A stretch of 64,000 nucleotides of DNA, from contig QXEO01000433.1 in NCBI GenBank assembly GCA_007115705.1, positions 434,001 through 498,000 of the forward strand, read 5' to 3'. Source of the stretch: Dactylis glomerata (taxonomy: Eukaryota > Streptophyta > Magnoliopsida > Poales > Poaceae). The position numbers and the translations under genes are program-made. The notes beneath the pieces were generated by a model, which was not told the DNA's origin, did no database searches, and saw only the letters and a program-made list of their open reading frames with translations. Below are positions 45,786 through 56,411 of this stretch, in pieces (the first letter of the stretch is position 1; each line of letters starts with the position of its first letter).

Positions 45786-48128
45786 TTATACTGCGTTGAA
45801 GTAGTCTTGTAGCCAAGTCAAAGGCCTATCGACCCCATTGTACTGGCGGATATTTTTCTCGATTTTGAACCCATACGGGATGGGCTCATCACGAATCCGT
45901 GGTCCAAAGCACTTTGGGCCGAGGAAGAAGGCCGTTTGAGACTTGGCAATCTCATTTAGATGGGTACGGGCGTCGTAGGGCTTCTGGTCTGGCGGATCCT
46001 TGCGAGAGTTGCGCGATCTTGCTGGCCCGCCGCCACCGCCACCGCCGCCATGGGGTCTCCCTGGTGGGGATGGCGAAGGGTCGCGTCTGCGCTTACTCTC
46101 GCCGTCCTGCGACTGCTCTTTGCAGCTACGATGACTTCCTTCCGTTCTTCGTGGAGATGGATCATCGTTATGGCGGCGGGAGCCTTGCCCTTTGTCATCG
46201 TGGCGGCGAGTGGAGCGATGCTTGTCCTTGTCACCGTCACGGTACGCGCCGTCGTCATGGCGAGATCGGTCCCTTCTCTTGGATCCGCCGTCTCTGCTGT
46301 TTTCCCGTCGTGGCAGATCGTCTCTGCGTCCAGCGTCACGGCTTCGTCCTCGTTTGCCATCATTGTCGCGTATGACGATTCCTCCCTTTGGGACTTCGAA
46401 CGTCTTATGCTTTGGTGGCGGCATGTTGGTCTTATGGCGGGGAGCAGCAGTGGCTTGTTGGTATCCGTAAGCCGGGTAGTTCTTGCGGGGTGGCGATGGA
46501 TTTCTCTGTGGGCCTTTGCCATTTGGTTTGTCATCGGAGGATATTGGGATGGCGTGTCTCCGATTGCGAGCTTCTCTTCTTCGGATTTCTGAGGATCCGG
46601 TATGAGATTCGTTGTCAGGACGTCCACCATAATTGCCAGCCCCCTGAGCTTTAGAGGCAGTACTGGACCTGCATAGCGCAGGATCAGATTCGAGCCGCCG
46701 TGACGACGTAGCCTTCTCCTGCTGCACTAATGCTTTGGTCATCAGTTTAACCGCCGTCTCTAGGGCTGCTGGGCTTTTGTTATGCTCCAATAGCTCCTTT
46801 GCAGCCACGATGTTCTCGATGGGCGTAGCCCTAACTTCATCGCGGTTTTTGTCCATGTATGGCGGATTCTTGATGTACATCCTGGCCAGAGTTTCCGCTG
46901 TTGGTACGGTGAACTCGAGGTTTCGTACCAGCTACGGGTCGCCTCCCTCGTTGATCTGGTTCTGAATGAGAGTGGCATACTTCTCTTCCATGTTCCTTGC
47001 GCGCTTCAGCGTGTCCTGAGCTTTAGCAATGTCATCATCAACCTGCTGGCCCATCTTCTCGACTCGCTTTGCTTCCTTGAGGAGTGCTCGCCTCTTCTTC
47101 TCGAGATCGTTCACATCTTTGACATAGTCAGGGGTTGTGAAGTCTTCTTGGTGCTGGTCCTCGGGGATGGCGGGTAATGGCCTGGGTCCGCCATGAATCT
47201 CGGGAAGTTGTTCCGCGGCGGGATCGGCGGCTGGTGGCGGGTTACCCTGCTCATTGCCGGTATCTCCGTCGTGGACTGCCTGAGATGGCGGATCACCGGT
47301 TGTCTGCCCAGCATCATCTCCTTTGTTGGTGACAAACACCTGCTTGGCCGCTGCTTGCTCTTCAAGTGCCTGCTGCGCCAATTCCGCCTCGAGTTTTCTC
47401 ATGGCGGCATCGTAATGGTCAGAATCATAGCCTTTGCTGTCCCAGTCATCCGATTCACCACTTTCGTTAAGTGCCTCTAGGATGGATTCACCTGGGCTAT
47501 CTTCTCCATTGGAGGTAGATCCCAAAGTGATACCTGCGAACGCAACAAGGCAGTACCGCGGTGTCTCTAACGCCAGATTACTCATGGCGGATTCACTGTG
47601 GTCTTCCACCACTTCCTCTACCTCTAGGGCGGGCTGGGTGGGATTACTTTTCAGATCCGATCTGGACAACTTGGAAAGTTCTAGATCAGATGAGTTCTCC
47701 CCCGTATCTAGCTCGAAAGCGGTCCGTTTGGGGATTTCGGCCATACCAATCCGCCGGAAATTGGTTTCCGTAGCGGGGGTAGGGTTTGTCTCTCCAATGA
47801 AGATATGGATATCTCCAATCGGGATGACGGTGAATCGAGCAGGGTCTTCTCTAGCCGGCACCCAGAGGTTATCCGATGGGACGATGGGGAAGCCGGAATC
47901 GTAGAGGATGCGCCCAATGGCGACGGTGTCGCCGATGCCTGCAAAGGCGGATCCCGCCTGGATCCGCGCTCCAGACGAGCTTTGCCCCACGGTGGGCGCC
48001 AACTGTCGTGGTTTCGTCAATAGATCTGCCATAAGGGTAGGGGTATGGCGGTTTGTGGAAGGGGGTGAACACAGAGGAGCGATCCGGGACGGTGGTAGCA
48101 CGAGTTTACCCAGCTTCAGATCCCGCAA
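45786..48128 (-). pseudogene. TatD gag N-terminal part
   Basis: The frame is open from within the LTR (ATG at 48126-48128, and a second at 48030-48032) through the PBS (residues QLAPTVGQ) into gag. Gag starts with an acidic region, has a coiled coil (EKKRRALLKEAKRVEKMGQQ), then a long mixed-charge R/D/S/H-rich stretch (about 46030-46450, for example RRDRSRHDDGAYRDGDKDKH) and reaches the capsid motif CFGPRIRDEPIPYGF. Stops: TAG at 46932-46934 and TAA at 45786-45788. There is no frameshift. Gag is unusually long for a Gypsy element. Confidence 0.82.
47984..48001 (-). other. TatD primer-binding site
   Basis: Minus strand TGGCGCCCACCGTGGGGC, two bases from the LTR, identical to the TatA site. 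Confidence 0.88.
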
Positions 48129-48597
48129 CGGTGGCGAGATCCTACGTGCTGCTATAATTCACTATATGGCAACAAGTGCTCGATTACAATGATGAGGTTG
48201 GCTGTTTCGCTATGCGATTGGCCGTATGACTCTAATCTCTAGCTTCTAACTTCTGCCTCAAGGGCTGCTCCACGCCGGGCTTATAAAGGCGCCTGGCGTG
48301 GGCTACACGTTGGTACCGGAGCGGATACAACTTGGAGTCCTAGACTAAGTCCTCTGCGTGCGCTACAGGGAAATCTGCCATGGGCCGTCTCCGAACCCGC
48401 CATGGGCCTGTAATCAGCAATCCGCCATGGGCCTGTCTCCGGATCCGCCATAAGCGCTTGCGTCCAGTACCGCCGTGGCAACTTCAGCAACTGGGCCGCC
48501 CGGTATGGCGAATCCGCCATACCACCCCTGATGGGCCACCCTGGCTTGCTGATTTAGGACTACGTCGCTGGTATACCCATTTGGTATATCCCCAACA
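48004..48597 (-). repeat. TatD 5' LTR
   Basis: 594 bp, same length as the left copy. TATA box on the minus strand at 48281-48288 (TTATAAAG on plus), about 250 bp before the first codon of the LTR-encoded gag start at 48030-48032. Confidence 0.95.
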
Positions 48598-48602
48598 GGC
48601 GT
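48598..48602. repeat. TSD GGCGT, right of TatD
   Basis: Identical to 35794-35798. Confidence 0.93.
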
Positions 48603-49508
48603 CGAAGGGAGGCCTCCCTTCGCCTCAGAGCTCGAGATGGGGTCGGCGTCGATGACACACTGGACGATTCCTGAGACAAGAAGTTGAAGAAAGAGTTGGA
48701 AAAGAAAAAGCCCCAAATCCCCGAAAACGAAAAAACAAGTCGATAAAACAAACGAAAAAAGAAGGCGAATAAGATGCCCCTGTGACCAGCACAGGGACCT
48801 TCTCCGTTGTGGAGGAGCGCGGCACTATCTGTGCCTGCAGCTAAGAGCAAATTGCCGCGCGTGGCGATTCACGGGGCCTTCCTCGTCATTGAGGGAAGCT
48901 GGACCCTCACGGACGTGAAAACGTCGACGCTTAAGAGAGCCCAGAGGCCGTCGACACCTCGCAAGGGTTGCTCACGAGGTGAAGGGCCTGGCGCGGACCT
49001 CCGGATCTACGTCTCCTTCGCAAGATGATCGGAGCGGCCTTGGTCTTCAATAATCCTGCCACGTTAGGCCTTCCTGCGGATGCTTGTCGCATCGACGCAT
49101 TCTTGCCTCCTCGTGAGGGTTGCTCACGAGGGGTAGGTCCTTAGCGGGTGCCTTGGGGCACACCTTGGACTTTTACTCGAAGATTTTTTATTTTCTGATG
49201 TACTTCGCGAGGAACTAAGCACCATGGGTATTTAGAGGTGATCGATAACAGGGCCGTCGCCCCCGACCAGAGCTCATTCCCTTTGGGTTTTTCGGGCCTG
49301 CTATTTTCTGGGCGAAGGCCCCAGCATAGACACCGTGCCTAGCCCCCTTCCGCGTGGAGTACAACAGAAAATAAATGGACTTCATGCCATTTTGATGTCA
49401 TGCCGAAGCAGAGGCGCTATATTGCGCTTTAACTTAATATCAGTGCTTAAGAGCAAGTTGAGCTGATACAAGTGCCGTGAAAATGGTCTTTTTCTCCTCG
49501 TCAGGAAC
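48603..49508. other. Convergent spacer of TatC
   Basis: It starts with a perfect palindrome of two 10-bp arms (48603-48612 and 48613-48622). A hairpin of CCTCGTGAG and CTCACGAGG with a 5-base loop lies at 49109-49131. Joined with 35572-35798 the original spacer was about 1.13 kb. No coding motif is seen. Confidence 0.75.
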
Positions 49509-51151
49509 CTAAGGGTAGAACTTTCGCAGATGAGCTATGTTCCACGGGTTCCCCACCGGCACGCCTTCTGCGGTTTCCAGCCGCGCCGAGCCTGGCCTGG
49601 CGATGTGCGTCACCTTGAAGGGTCCTTCCCACATTGGAGATAGCTTGTGCAGGCCCTCGCGAGAGAGTATTCTCCTCAGCACCAGGTCACCAACCTCCAG
49701 AGTCCTTGCCCGAATATGGCGGCTATGGTAGCGGTGTAGTCCTTGCTGGTACCTCGCGGCGCGGAGCGCGGCTTGGCACCGAGCTTCTTCGAGCAGGAGG
49801 AGACGATCCTTGATGAGGTCCTCTTGGCGAATTTCGTTGAAGGCGAGCACTCTTGGTGATCCGAACTTGACGTCGGTGGGAAGAACATCCTTCGCCCCAT
49901 AGACCAGGAAGAAGGGGGTTTCTCCAGTGCGTTTGGTGGCGGTAGTCCTGATGGACCACAAGATGGATTGGAGGTTGTCTAACCATTTTTTGCCACAGGC
50001 TTCGAGCTTGGCATTGAGGCTTTTCGTCTTGAGTCCCTTGAGGACCTCGGCGTTAGCACGCTCGGCTTGGCCATTGCTCCGGGGGTAGGCGACAGAGGCG
50101 AAGCAGATCTTGATGCCGACCGATGCACAGTACTCCCGGAACAGTCCGCTGGTGAACTGGCTGCCATTGTCGGTGATTATGCGGTTAGGCACACCAAAGC
50201 GACAGACCAGCCCACGGATGAACTTGACTGCAGACCTGGCCGGGATTGTGCACACCGGTTCCACCTCCACCCACTTGGTGAATTTGTCGATGGCGACGTA
50301 GAGGTAGCGGTAGCCCCCTTGCGCTCTGGGGAATGGACCGAGGATGTCCAGCCCCCAAACTGCAAAGGGCCAAGTGAGTGGGATGGTTTGCAGCTCCTGC
50401 GCCGGCTGGTGGATCTGCTTGGCATGGAACTGGCACGCCTCGCACCTCTTGACCATTTCCGCCGCATCACCAAGCGCTGAGGGCCAGTAGAAGCCGCTTC
50501 GATATGCCTTCGCGGCTAGAGTTGCCGCAGAAGCATGATGGCCACACTCGCCGGCGTGGATGTCTCTGAGAAGCTCTTGGCCTTGGTGAGTAGATATGCA
50601 CTTCAGAGCGACGCCGTTTGGGCGACGCCGGTACAAGTCACCGTCCTTGACGCAGTAGCCCGAAGCTTGGCGTACGATCCTTTCGGCCTCCTCTTCATCC
50701 TCGGGAAGCCCGCTGCTGGTGAGGAAGGCCTTGAGCTCGAGAATCCAATCCACTCCCTCCTGCCGTGCCAATGCCAGAAGGACGCGGTTACCCGAAGGAG
50801 GCCCGCAGTCTGGAGCCCCCTGCTCTGGCGGTGGCGGCAGGGTAGGTGGAGGGTCGGATCCAGATGACGGTGGAGAAGCGGACGGCTTGAAGAGACACTC
50901 CTCAAAGACGCCGGCAGGTTGCGCCAGGCGGTGAGAGGCGCGCTTGGCGATCTCGTCGGCTTCCACATTTTCTCCTCTCGGGATGTGCTTCAGCTCCAAG
51001 CCTTGGAAGCACTTTTCCATCTTTCGATGCTCCTCGAGATAGGCCGCCATGTGCTCATCCCTTGGAGTGTAGCTCTTGTTCGAGAAATTCACAACCAGCT
51101 GTGAATCTCCCTTGACGATGAGGCGCCTGATGCCCAAAGCGTTTGCCGCTC
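49509..51151 (-). pseudogene. TatC RNase H (part) and integrase
   Basis: The frame starts inside RNase H (MGIRRLIVKGDSQLVVNF; D in HIPRGENVEADEIA) and carries the integrase zinc finger (ECGHHASAATL ... CEACQFH) and the D,D(35)E core: D in VAIDKFTKW, D in IITDNGSQF, E in NGQAERAN. It ends WNIAHLRKFYP. It is out of frame with the upstream part; the shift lies near 51190-51215, within RNase H, where a few codons seem lost. The 542-codon frame itself has no stop. Confidence 0.9.
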
Positions 51152-52834
51152 TTAAGCCGGCGAGTAGTCCTTCGTATTCCGCGATGTTGTTGGAGACCTT
51201 GCTCTCAGGACAGCGCCAGCTCCCGCGCCGGGGAGGTTGCAGGCGCCGTCGAAGTGCATGACCCAGAGGCCTGGGGCCTCCTCTCCTGGGAGCGTTGACT
51301 CCTCCTCTGGGGGCTCATCGGCGAACGGATCGGTCCACTCCGCAGTGTACTCGGCCAAAGCCTTGCTTTTAATTACCTTTGTAGTTTCGAAGGAGATCTT
51401 GAAGGGTTGAAGCTCCACGGCCCATTCTGCCACCCGCCCGGTGGCATTGGGATTACGTAGGATGGTCTCCAGGGGACGATCGGTTACCACCTTGATCGGG
51501 TGACCCTGGAAGTAGTGGCGCAGCTTCCGCGAAGCGATGAGCAGGGTGTAGAGCAGCTTTTGCTGCATGGTGTAGCGTTCCCGCGCGTCGCGCAGTACCG
51601 TGCTGACGAAGTACACAGGCTTTTGCACCTTGACGACACCCTCGGGAGGCTCCTCCTCGGTAGGCTTTTGAGCGTTGCTCTGAGAGAGTGGCTCGGTCGG
51701 CGAAGATGCCGCGGGCGGTTCTCCTCGAGGGTCGGGAGATGGAGCGGCCTCTTCCTCGCGAGGAGCCCCCAAGCTTGGAGAGTTGACCTCCTCTTTGGCG
51801 ATCACCTTGGCGTCTCACTCCGTGACGAGGACGGCACTTGCAGTCCTTGGAGTTGCCACGATGTAGAGTAGCAAGGGCTCACGCGTGGTTGGGGCAACCA
51901 TGATCGGTGGGCTCGTGAGGTACCTTTTCAACTCGGCGAAGGCCTTGTCGGCTTCTGGAGTCCACTCGAACTTCCCAGCGCGCTTCATGAGCTTGAAGAA
52001 GGGCAAGGCTTTCTCCCTGCTCCTCGCGATGAAGCGCCCCAGGGCTGCCATGCACCCCGCGAGGCGTTGCATCTCCTTGAGACTGCGCGGTGGACGCATT
52101 TCTTCGATGGCCTTGACCTTGTCAGGGTTCGCCTCTATCCCGTGATGGGACACGAGCTTGATGTTTACCTTTCTCAGGTTGACGAATGTTTCCTCCAGAT
52201 CCTCGATGAAGGTGTGACCCTCGCGAGTTTTGACGACGATGTCATCGACGTAGGCCTCCGCGTTCCTTCCCATCTGAGCCCCCAAGGCCTTGCGCATGAG
52301 CCTTTGGAAGGTGGCTCCTACGTTCTTCAGACCGAAGGGCATGCAGACGTAGCAGTACACACCACAAGGCGTGATGAAGGCGGTCTTCTCCTCGTCCTCC
52401 TTTGCCATCTTGATCTGATGATAGCCGGAGAAAGCATCCAAGAAGCAAAGGAGGTCACAGCCGGCGGTGGAGTCGACGATTTGATCTATCCTTGGGAGCG
52501 GATAAGGATCCTCGGGGCAGGCCTTGTTGAGACTTGTGAAGTCCACGCAGAGGCGCCCACTGCCATTTGCTTTTGGTACGACCACCGGATTCGCGATCCA
52601 GGTGGGGTGGGCTACCTCGCGTATCAGCTTGGCCTTCTTCAGCTTCTCTATCTCCTTGATAATGAAGTCCTGCTTCTCTTGCGCTTGCTTCCTAGTCTTC
52701 TGCTTCACAGGGTGTGCCTGAGGGCACACGGCTAAGTGGTACTCAATCACCTCCCTGGGAACACCGGGTATATCTGACGGAGTCCAAGCGAACATGTCAG
52801 AGTTTGCCTGCAGGAAGGTGACGAGCGCGCTTTC
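51152..52834 (-). pseudogene. TatC reverse transcriptase and start of RNase H
   Basis: Motifs: LCVDFTSLNKACPEDPYPLPR, CFLDAFSGYHQI, MPFGLKNVGATFQR and the YVDD active site. After KVNIKL the sequence jumps to VSHHGIEANP: 18 residues including the KC.FGV.....LLGF block kept by TatA and TatD are missing, an in-frame 54-bp deletion. A TGA at 51815-51817 probably replaces a CGA codon. RNase H begins with D in MHFDGACNL near 51250. Confidence 0.88.
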
Positions 52835-52837
52835 CTA
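52835..52837 (-). other. In-frame UAG between PR and RT of TatC
   Basis: Coding strand CCA AAA TAG GAA AGC GCG CTC, matching TatA and TatD. Confidence 0.9.
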
Positions 52838-53674
52838 TTTTGGGGAAAGCCCTGCCCTAATGGTGACGAAGTTGTCGCAGCCCCCAGCCTGAAGCGGGAC
52901 CTTCTTGGTTGCGGAGCGCTCTTGGGTGAACTGGGGCCTCCTGCCTGAGGGTACCGCAGCTTCCCCAATGCTCATGTCCAGCATTGGATGGACCAGGTCC
53001 TCGCTTGGAGTAGGCGATGCCGAGGCGGCGAACTTCTTCCCTGTCGAACCCAGCGGATGGGGCTCGAGAGAGGCCTTCTTCGCTGCAGCCCATTCTTGGG
53101 ATACGAGCTGCCTCTTCCTCGCGAGGTCGCCGGAGTGTTCCAGTAGATCTTCGTTGGCGGGGAACATGGTGGCGGCCTCACGGTAGACGTGCTCCACTGA
53201 CCGGAGAGCATCCTTCTCGTTGCAGCGCACGGTGATCGTGCCGTTAGCGCCCGGGATCTTGAGAACGTTGAAGCCGTGGTGCATCGCTGCCATAAACCTT
53301 GCCAGGGCTGGGTAGCCGAGGATGGCATTGTACGGCAGGGCGATGTAGGCGATGTCGAAGTCGAGGCTTTCCATCCTGTAGTTGTCCCGGGTGCCGAAGG
53401 TGACGGGCAGGCTTACCTGCCCAATTGGCGTTGTAGAACCTTCGGTTACCCCAAAGAATGGCCAAGTTGGCATGAGCCGGTGGTACGGCACCTGCATCTT
53501 TTCGAAGATCTCGACCGAGATGATGTTGAGGCCCGCCCCTCCGTCGATGAGAGTGCGATTAACGGCGACGTTATTGATGGTTGGCGTGCACAAGACAGGA
53601 ATTGTGCCCACGCCCCTGGTGGAAGCTGGATGATCCTCCTCGTCGAAGCCGATCTTGCACGTTGACCATTTCAT
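52838..53674 (-). pseudogene. TatC aspartic protease region
   Basis: The frame shows NRTLIDGGAGLNIISVEIF, with D-G-G at the active site, and NAILGYPALARFMA as the second protease motif, followed by a linker rich in A, P and S up to the UAG. It is in the RT frame but out of frame with gag upstream. Confidence 0.83.
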
Positions 53675-55347
53675 TAGGCGGTTGCCGACGTTGGGCTATG
53701 CTGCCGCGATCTCTCGCGACAGCTGCTTGAAGTGTCGGTTGGACAAAGGAGCCTGAGCTCCACCCAGGAGGCTAGCGGCGAAGTCTCGCGGCTCTTGGTA
53801 GCCCCCTGGTTCTCCTCCCGATGGTCGTTTGCTGGTGGGGGCAGCGGCAGCGGCTCGGGATCGGCTCGAGACAGACCCTCGTGGCGGCGACCTTCCTCGC
53901 GGTCGTCGTCGCGGCGATCGCCCCGGGATCCACTCTTGCCGTAGCTGCGGCCACCCCCGCGGTGCTTGGAGACGCCATTTTCTTCATGAAACTTCCGGAC
54001 AAACCAACAATCGTCGGTATTGTGGGTGTCCTTCTTGTGGAGAACGCAGTAGCGGCGACGTCATCCCTTGTCGCGCTCGGAGCGGTCCCCGCGGCGTTGC
54101 TTACGATCTGGCTCCGCCGCGAGGACAGCAGCCTCCTTTCGCTTGGGGTCCTTAGACTTTGGCTTAGGGGGAGGCGCCTCCGGCAAGTTATGCACAAAGA
54201 GCCTCCCTTCCTCGGCCTTGGCGCAGCGGTCGGCGATCTCGAAGAGCCTGACGACGGAAGTCAACTCATCATTCACGGACAGCTTCTCCCTCATCTTGAT
54301 GTCAGAGACGCCCGCGGAGAACACGGAGATGACCTCCTCGTTGGAGATCCTGGGGATCTTGTTCCTCATCTGGCTGAAGCGCTGGATGTACTGACGAAGC
54401 GTCTCGCCCTTGTACTGACGCACCGCCATAAGATCGTTCTTGGTAGCGGGGCGCTCGTACGTGGGCATGAAGTTGGCCACGAACTGGCGGCATAAATCCT
54501 TCCATGAAGTCACAGATTCGTGAGGAAGATTCATGAGCCAAGTTCGCGGAGCATCTTTGAGGGCCATGGGGAACCAATTTGCCATGGCACGCTGATCCCC
54601 ACGCGCAGCTTGGACGGCGACGACGTAGAGCTGGAGGAATTCGACGGGGTTGGTGGTCCCGTCGTAACGCGCGCCGATGTCCGGCTTGAACTTGTCAGGC
54701 CAGACGACGTAGCGTTGCTGGCGAGTGAGAGCGAGACACCCGGGGTTGTAGATCGGGTCGCCGAGGGTCCTGACGTTCTTGCCAGCTTTGCCGATGTCGT
54801 CGATGGCGCAATCATGATTTTCGCGGCGGCGCTCGAGGGAGACACGTGCGTCTTCCGGAGCGCGTTGGACGATTTGGCAGCTGGGCTCCCCGCGCGGCGA
54901 ACATGCGGCGCGGGAAACCACCTTCTTGGCCTTGTTGGCCCTCCCATCTCCGGCGCCCGGGGCGCGACGCCCTGCCGCCGGATCTGGGTCTCCCTCGCCC
55001 TGGGCTCCTCCCTGGGCCGGGTCTTCGTTGGCGATGGCGACGAGCTCGGCGATTCGAGCGCGCCACCCCTCACGCCCGTCGTCGGTGGGTTGATAGCGCA
55101 GCAGCTCCTGCGCCATGGCGAGAGCCTGCGCAGGAGATAGCTGACTCCCAGAACGAGCGCGAGAAGTGGCGGTGGCGGTGAAGGAGAGCGAAGGCTCTGT
55201 ACGCCCGGACGGGAGGTAGGAGGACTCCAGATCTTCCTCCTCTTCCTCCTCGGCCGAAGCTTCGCGACGATGGAAGATGGGCTCGGTTTGCCCGCGAGCA
55301 GCGTTGCGACGGCGAAGACGCTCGAGCCTTGCGTTGGCGTCGGCCAT
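53675..55347 (-). pseudogene. TatC gag
   Basis: The main frame (54061-55347, 428 codons) starts MADANARLERLRRRNAARGQ with a basic helix, then an acidic run, and carries the capsid part (FLQLYVVAVQAARGD, WLMNLPHESVTSW, FMPTYERPATKNDL). The zinc knuckle C-x2-H-x4-H-x4-C (CVLHKKDTHNTDDC) follows around 54010-54055 in another frame, then an R/G/D-rich tail; the frame changes at least once near 54061. Unlike TatA and TatD, no gag frame passes through the PBS: a stop lies in the PBS region, so translation would start at 55347. Confidence 0.83.
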
Positions 55348-55381
55348 GTCGTAGCAGATCTAGGAGAAAACAAACCACAGC

Positions 55382-55399
55382 CCCCTACCTAGCGCGCCA
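55382..55399 (-). other. TatC primer-binding site
   Basis: Minus strand TGGCGCGCTAGGTAGGGG, two bases from the LTR; related to the PBS of other grass Tat elements, different from TatA/TatD. Confidence 0.8.
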
Positions 55400-55401
55400 A
55401 A

Positions 55402-56301
55402 TGTCGACGGATTTCGTGTCGCAAGAACACGGGGTACCACGCGACGGACCCAAAGATTCGAACGCAGGGGGCTGAACGTGTGAGATCTAGGATCGCAGCG
55501 AAGCACGATGACGGAAGCCTCGAGTCGTCGAATGCACTACGCATTGTAGAGAGAGACACCGAGCTTTACCCAGGTTCAGGGCCCTCGTGGTGAGGTAAAA
55601 CCCCTACTTCCTGCCTTCTTGTATTGCAACGCGACACCTCGCGAGGAGTACAAGGTCTTGGCTACAAAGCTCTAGCTGGCCAGAGGTTGAAGAACCTGCG
55701 TGCCCAGCTAGCAGCCTAAAGAAGATGAAGTTCCGATCCCCTCTAAGGGGTGGCCTCCCCCTCCCTTTATAGCGCCAAGGTCCTCCTTCCCCTTATCTTC
55801 TTGGGGAAGGGGTTGCCACACACGGCCAAGGAGGGTGGACAGCTGTAGACTACACTCTTCTGTAGACATGGTCTTCGTAGGGTAGTGGCGCCGGTCCACA
55901 GGAGTGGGTGGAGGAGGCTGACATCCTCCTCTGGCGCCCTGCACCGTCCACGCTATTTTTAGGGGGATGGCCAACAACCACTGTGCCGCTTTGGGCAGGC
56001 ACAGCGAAAGTTGGTCTCCTCCCTATCGGGGGTAGCGTGGGCGGTACGCGGTCTTTCATCCGTTATCTTCTTGCTCTACATGCAAACATGCCGAGCTGAC
56101 GTGGGCGTGCTTCCTCTCCTCACCAGCAGGGGCTCGTGAGGAGGTCTTTTGGTCCTTAGCAGTTTTGGTCGTCGTTCTCCTCACGAGGCGCCTCCTCGTG
56201 AGGGTCTTCTCCGCAGCTTGGGTCGTTGATTCTGAAGATGGGCCGATGACGTGGCCCAGGAGCAGGTGGACCGGGATACCCCGGTATCCAGAACACCGAC
56301 A
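55402..56301 (-). repeat. TatC 5' LTR
   Basis: 900 bp, TGTCGACGG to CACCGACA. TATA box on the minus strand at 55765-55772. The CCTCACGAGG/CCTCGTGAGG hairpin is kept at 56179-56203. Confidence 0.92.
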
Positions 56302-56411
56302 AATGCTTACATAGATGGTCAAGATTGTGTAGGTGCATATCACCTCAAAAATTATTTCTTTTGTTATCACTTACCCATTCGAGGACGAGCAGGAGTTAAG
56401 GTTGGGGATGC
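56302..56411 (+). other. 3' end of SabB internal region with PPT
   Basis: The 110 bp end in AAGGTTGGGGATGC, a purine-rich tract directly before the 3' LTR, matching the usual PPT position. Confidence 0.75.

Larger units (their letters stand above)
35799..48597 (-). mobile_element. TatD, complete Tat-type Gypsy element with spliced antisense gene
   Basis: Two 594-bp LTRs (35799-36392 and 48004-48597), differing at about 10 sites by eye, and perfect TSD copies GGCGT (35794-35798 and 48598-48602) define a 12,799-bp element inserted in TatC. The entire gag-pol keeps one frame over 7.2 kb but has five stop codons. The antisense gene of six exons lies between pol and the 3' LTR. The word ATGGCGG/CCGCCAT occurs about 54 times. 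Confidence 0.96.
33531..56301 (-). mobile_element. TatC, Tat-type Gypsy element with an antisense B3-like gene
   Basis: LTRs of 899 and 900 bp (33531-34429 and 55402-56301) differ at roughly 20 sites by eye (about 2%), nearly all transitions. Internal order on the minus strand is PBS, gag, PR, UAG, RT, RH, IN; the B3-like gene lies on the plus strand beside the 3' LTR. TatD is inserted between them. The flanking 5-mers (GTCCT left, AATGC right) do not match. Confidence 0.9.

Noticed and set aside
53821..54495. Plus-strand frame of 224 codons
   Set aside because: Shadow of TatC gag; no splice or promoter signal and no motif.
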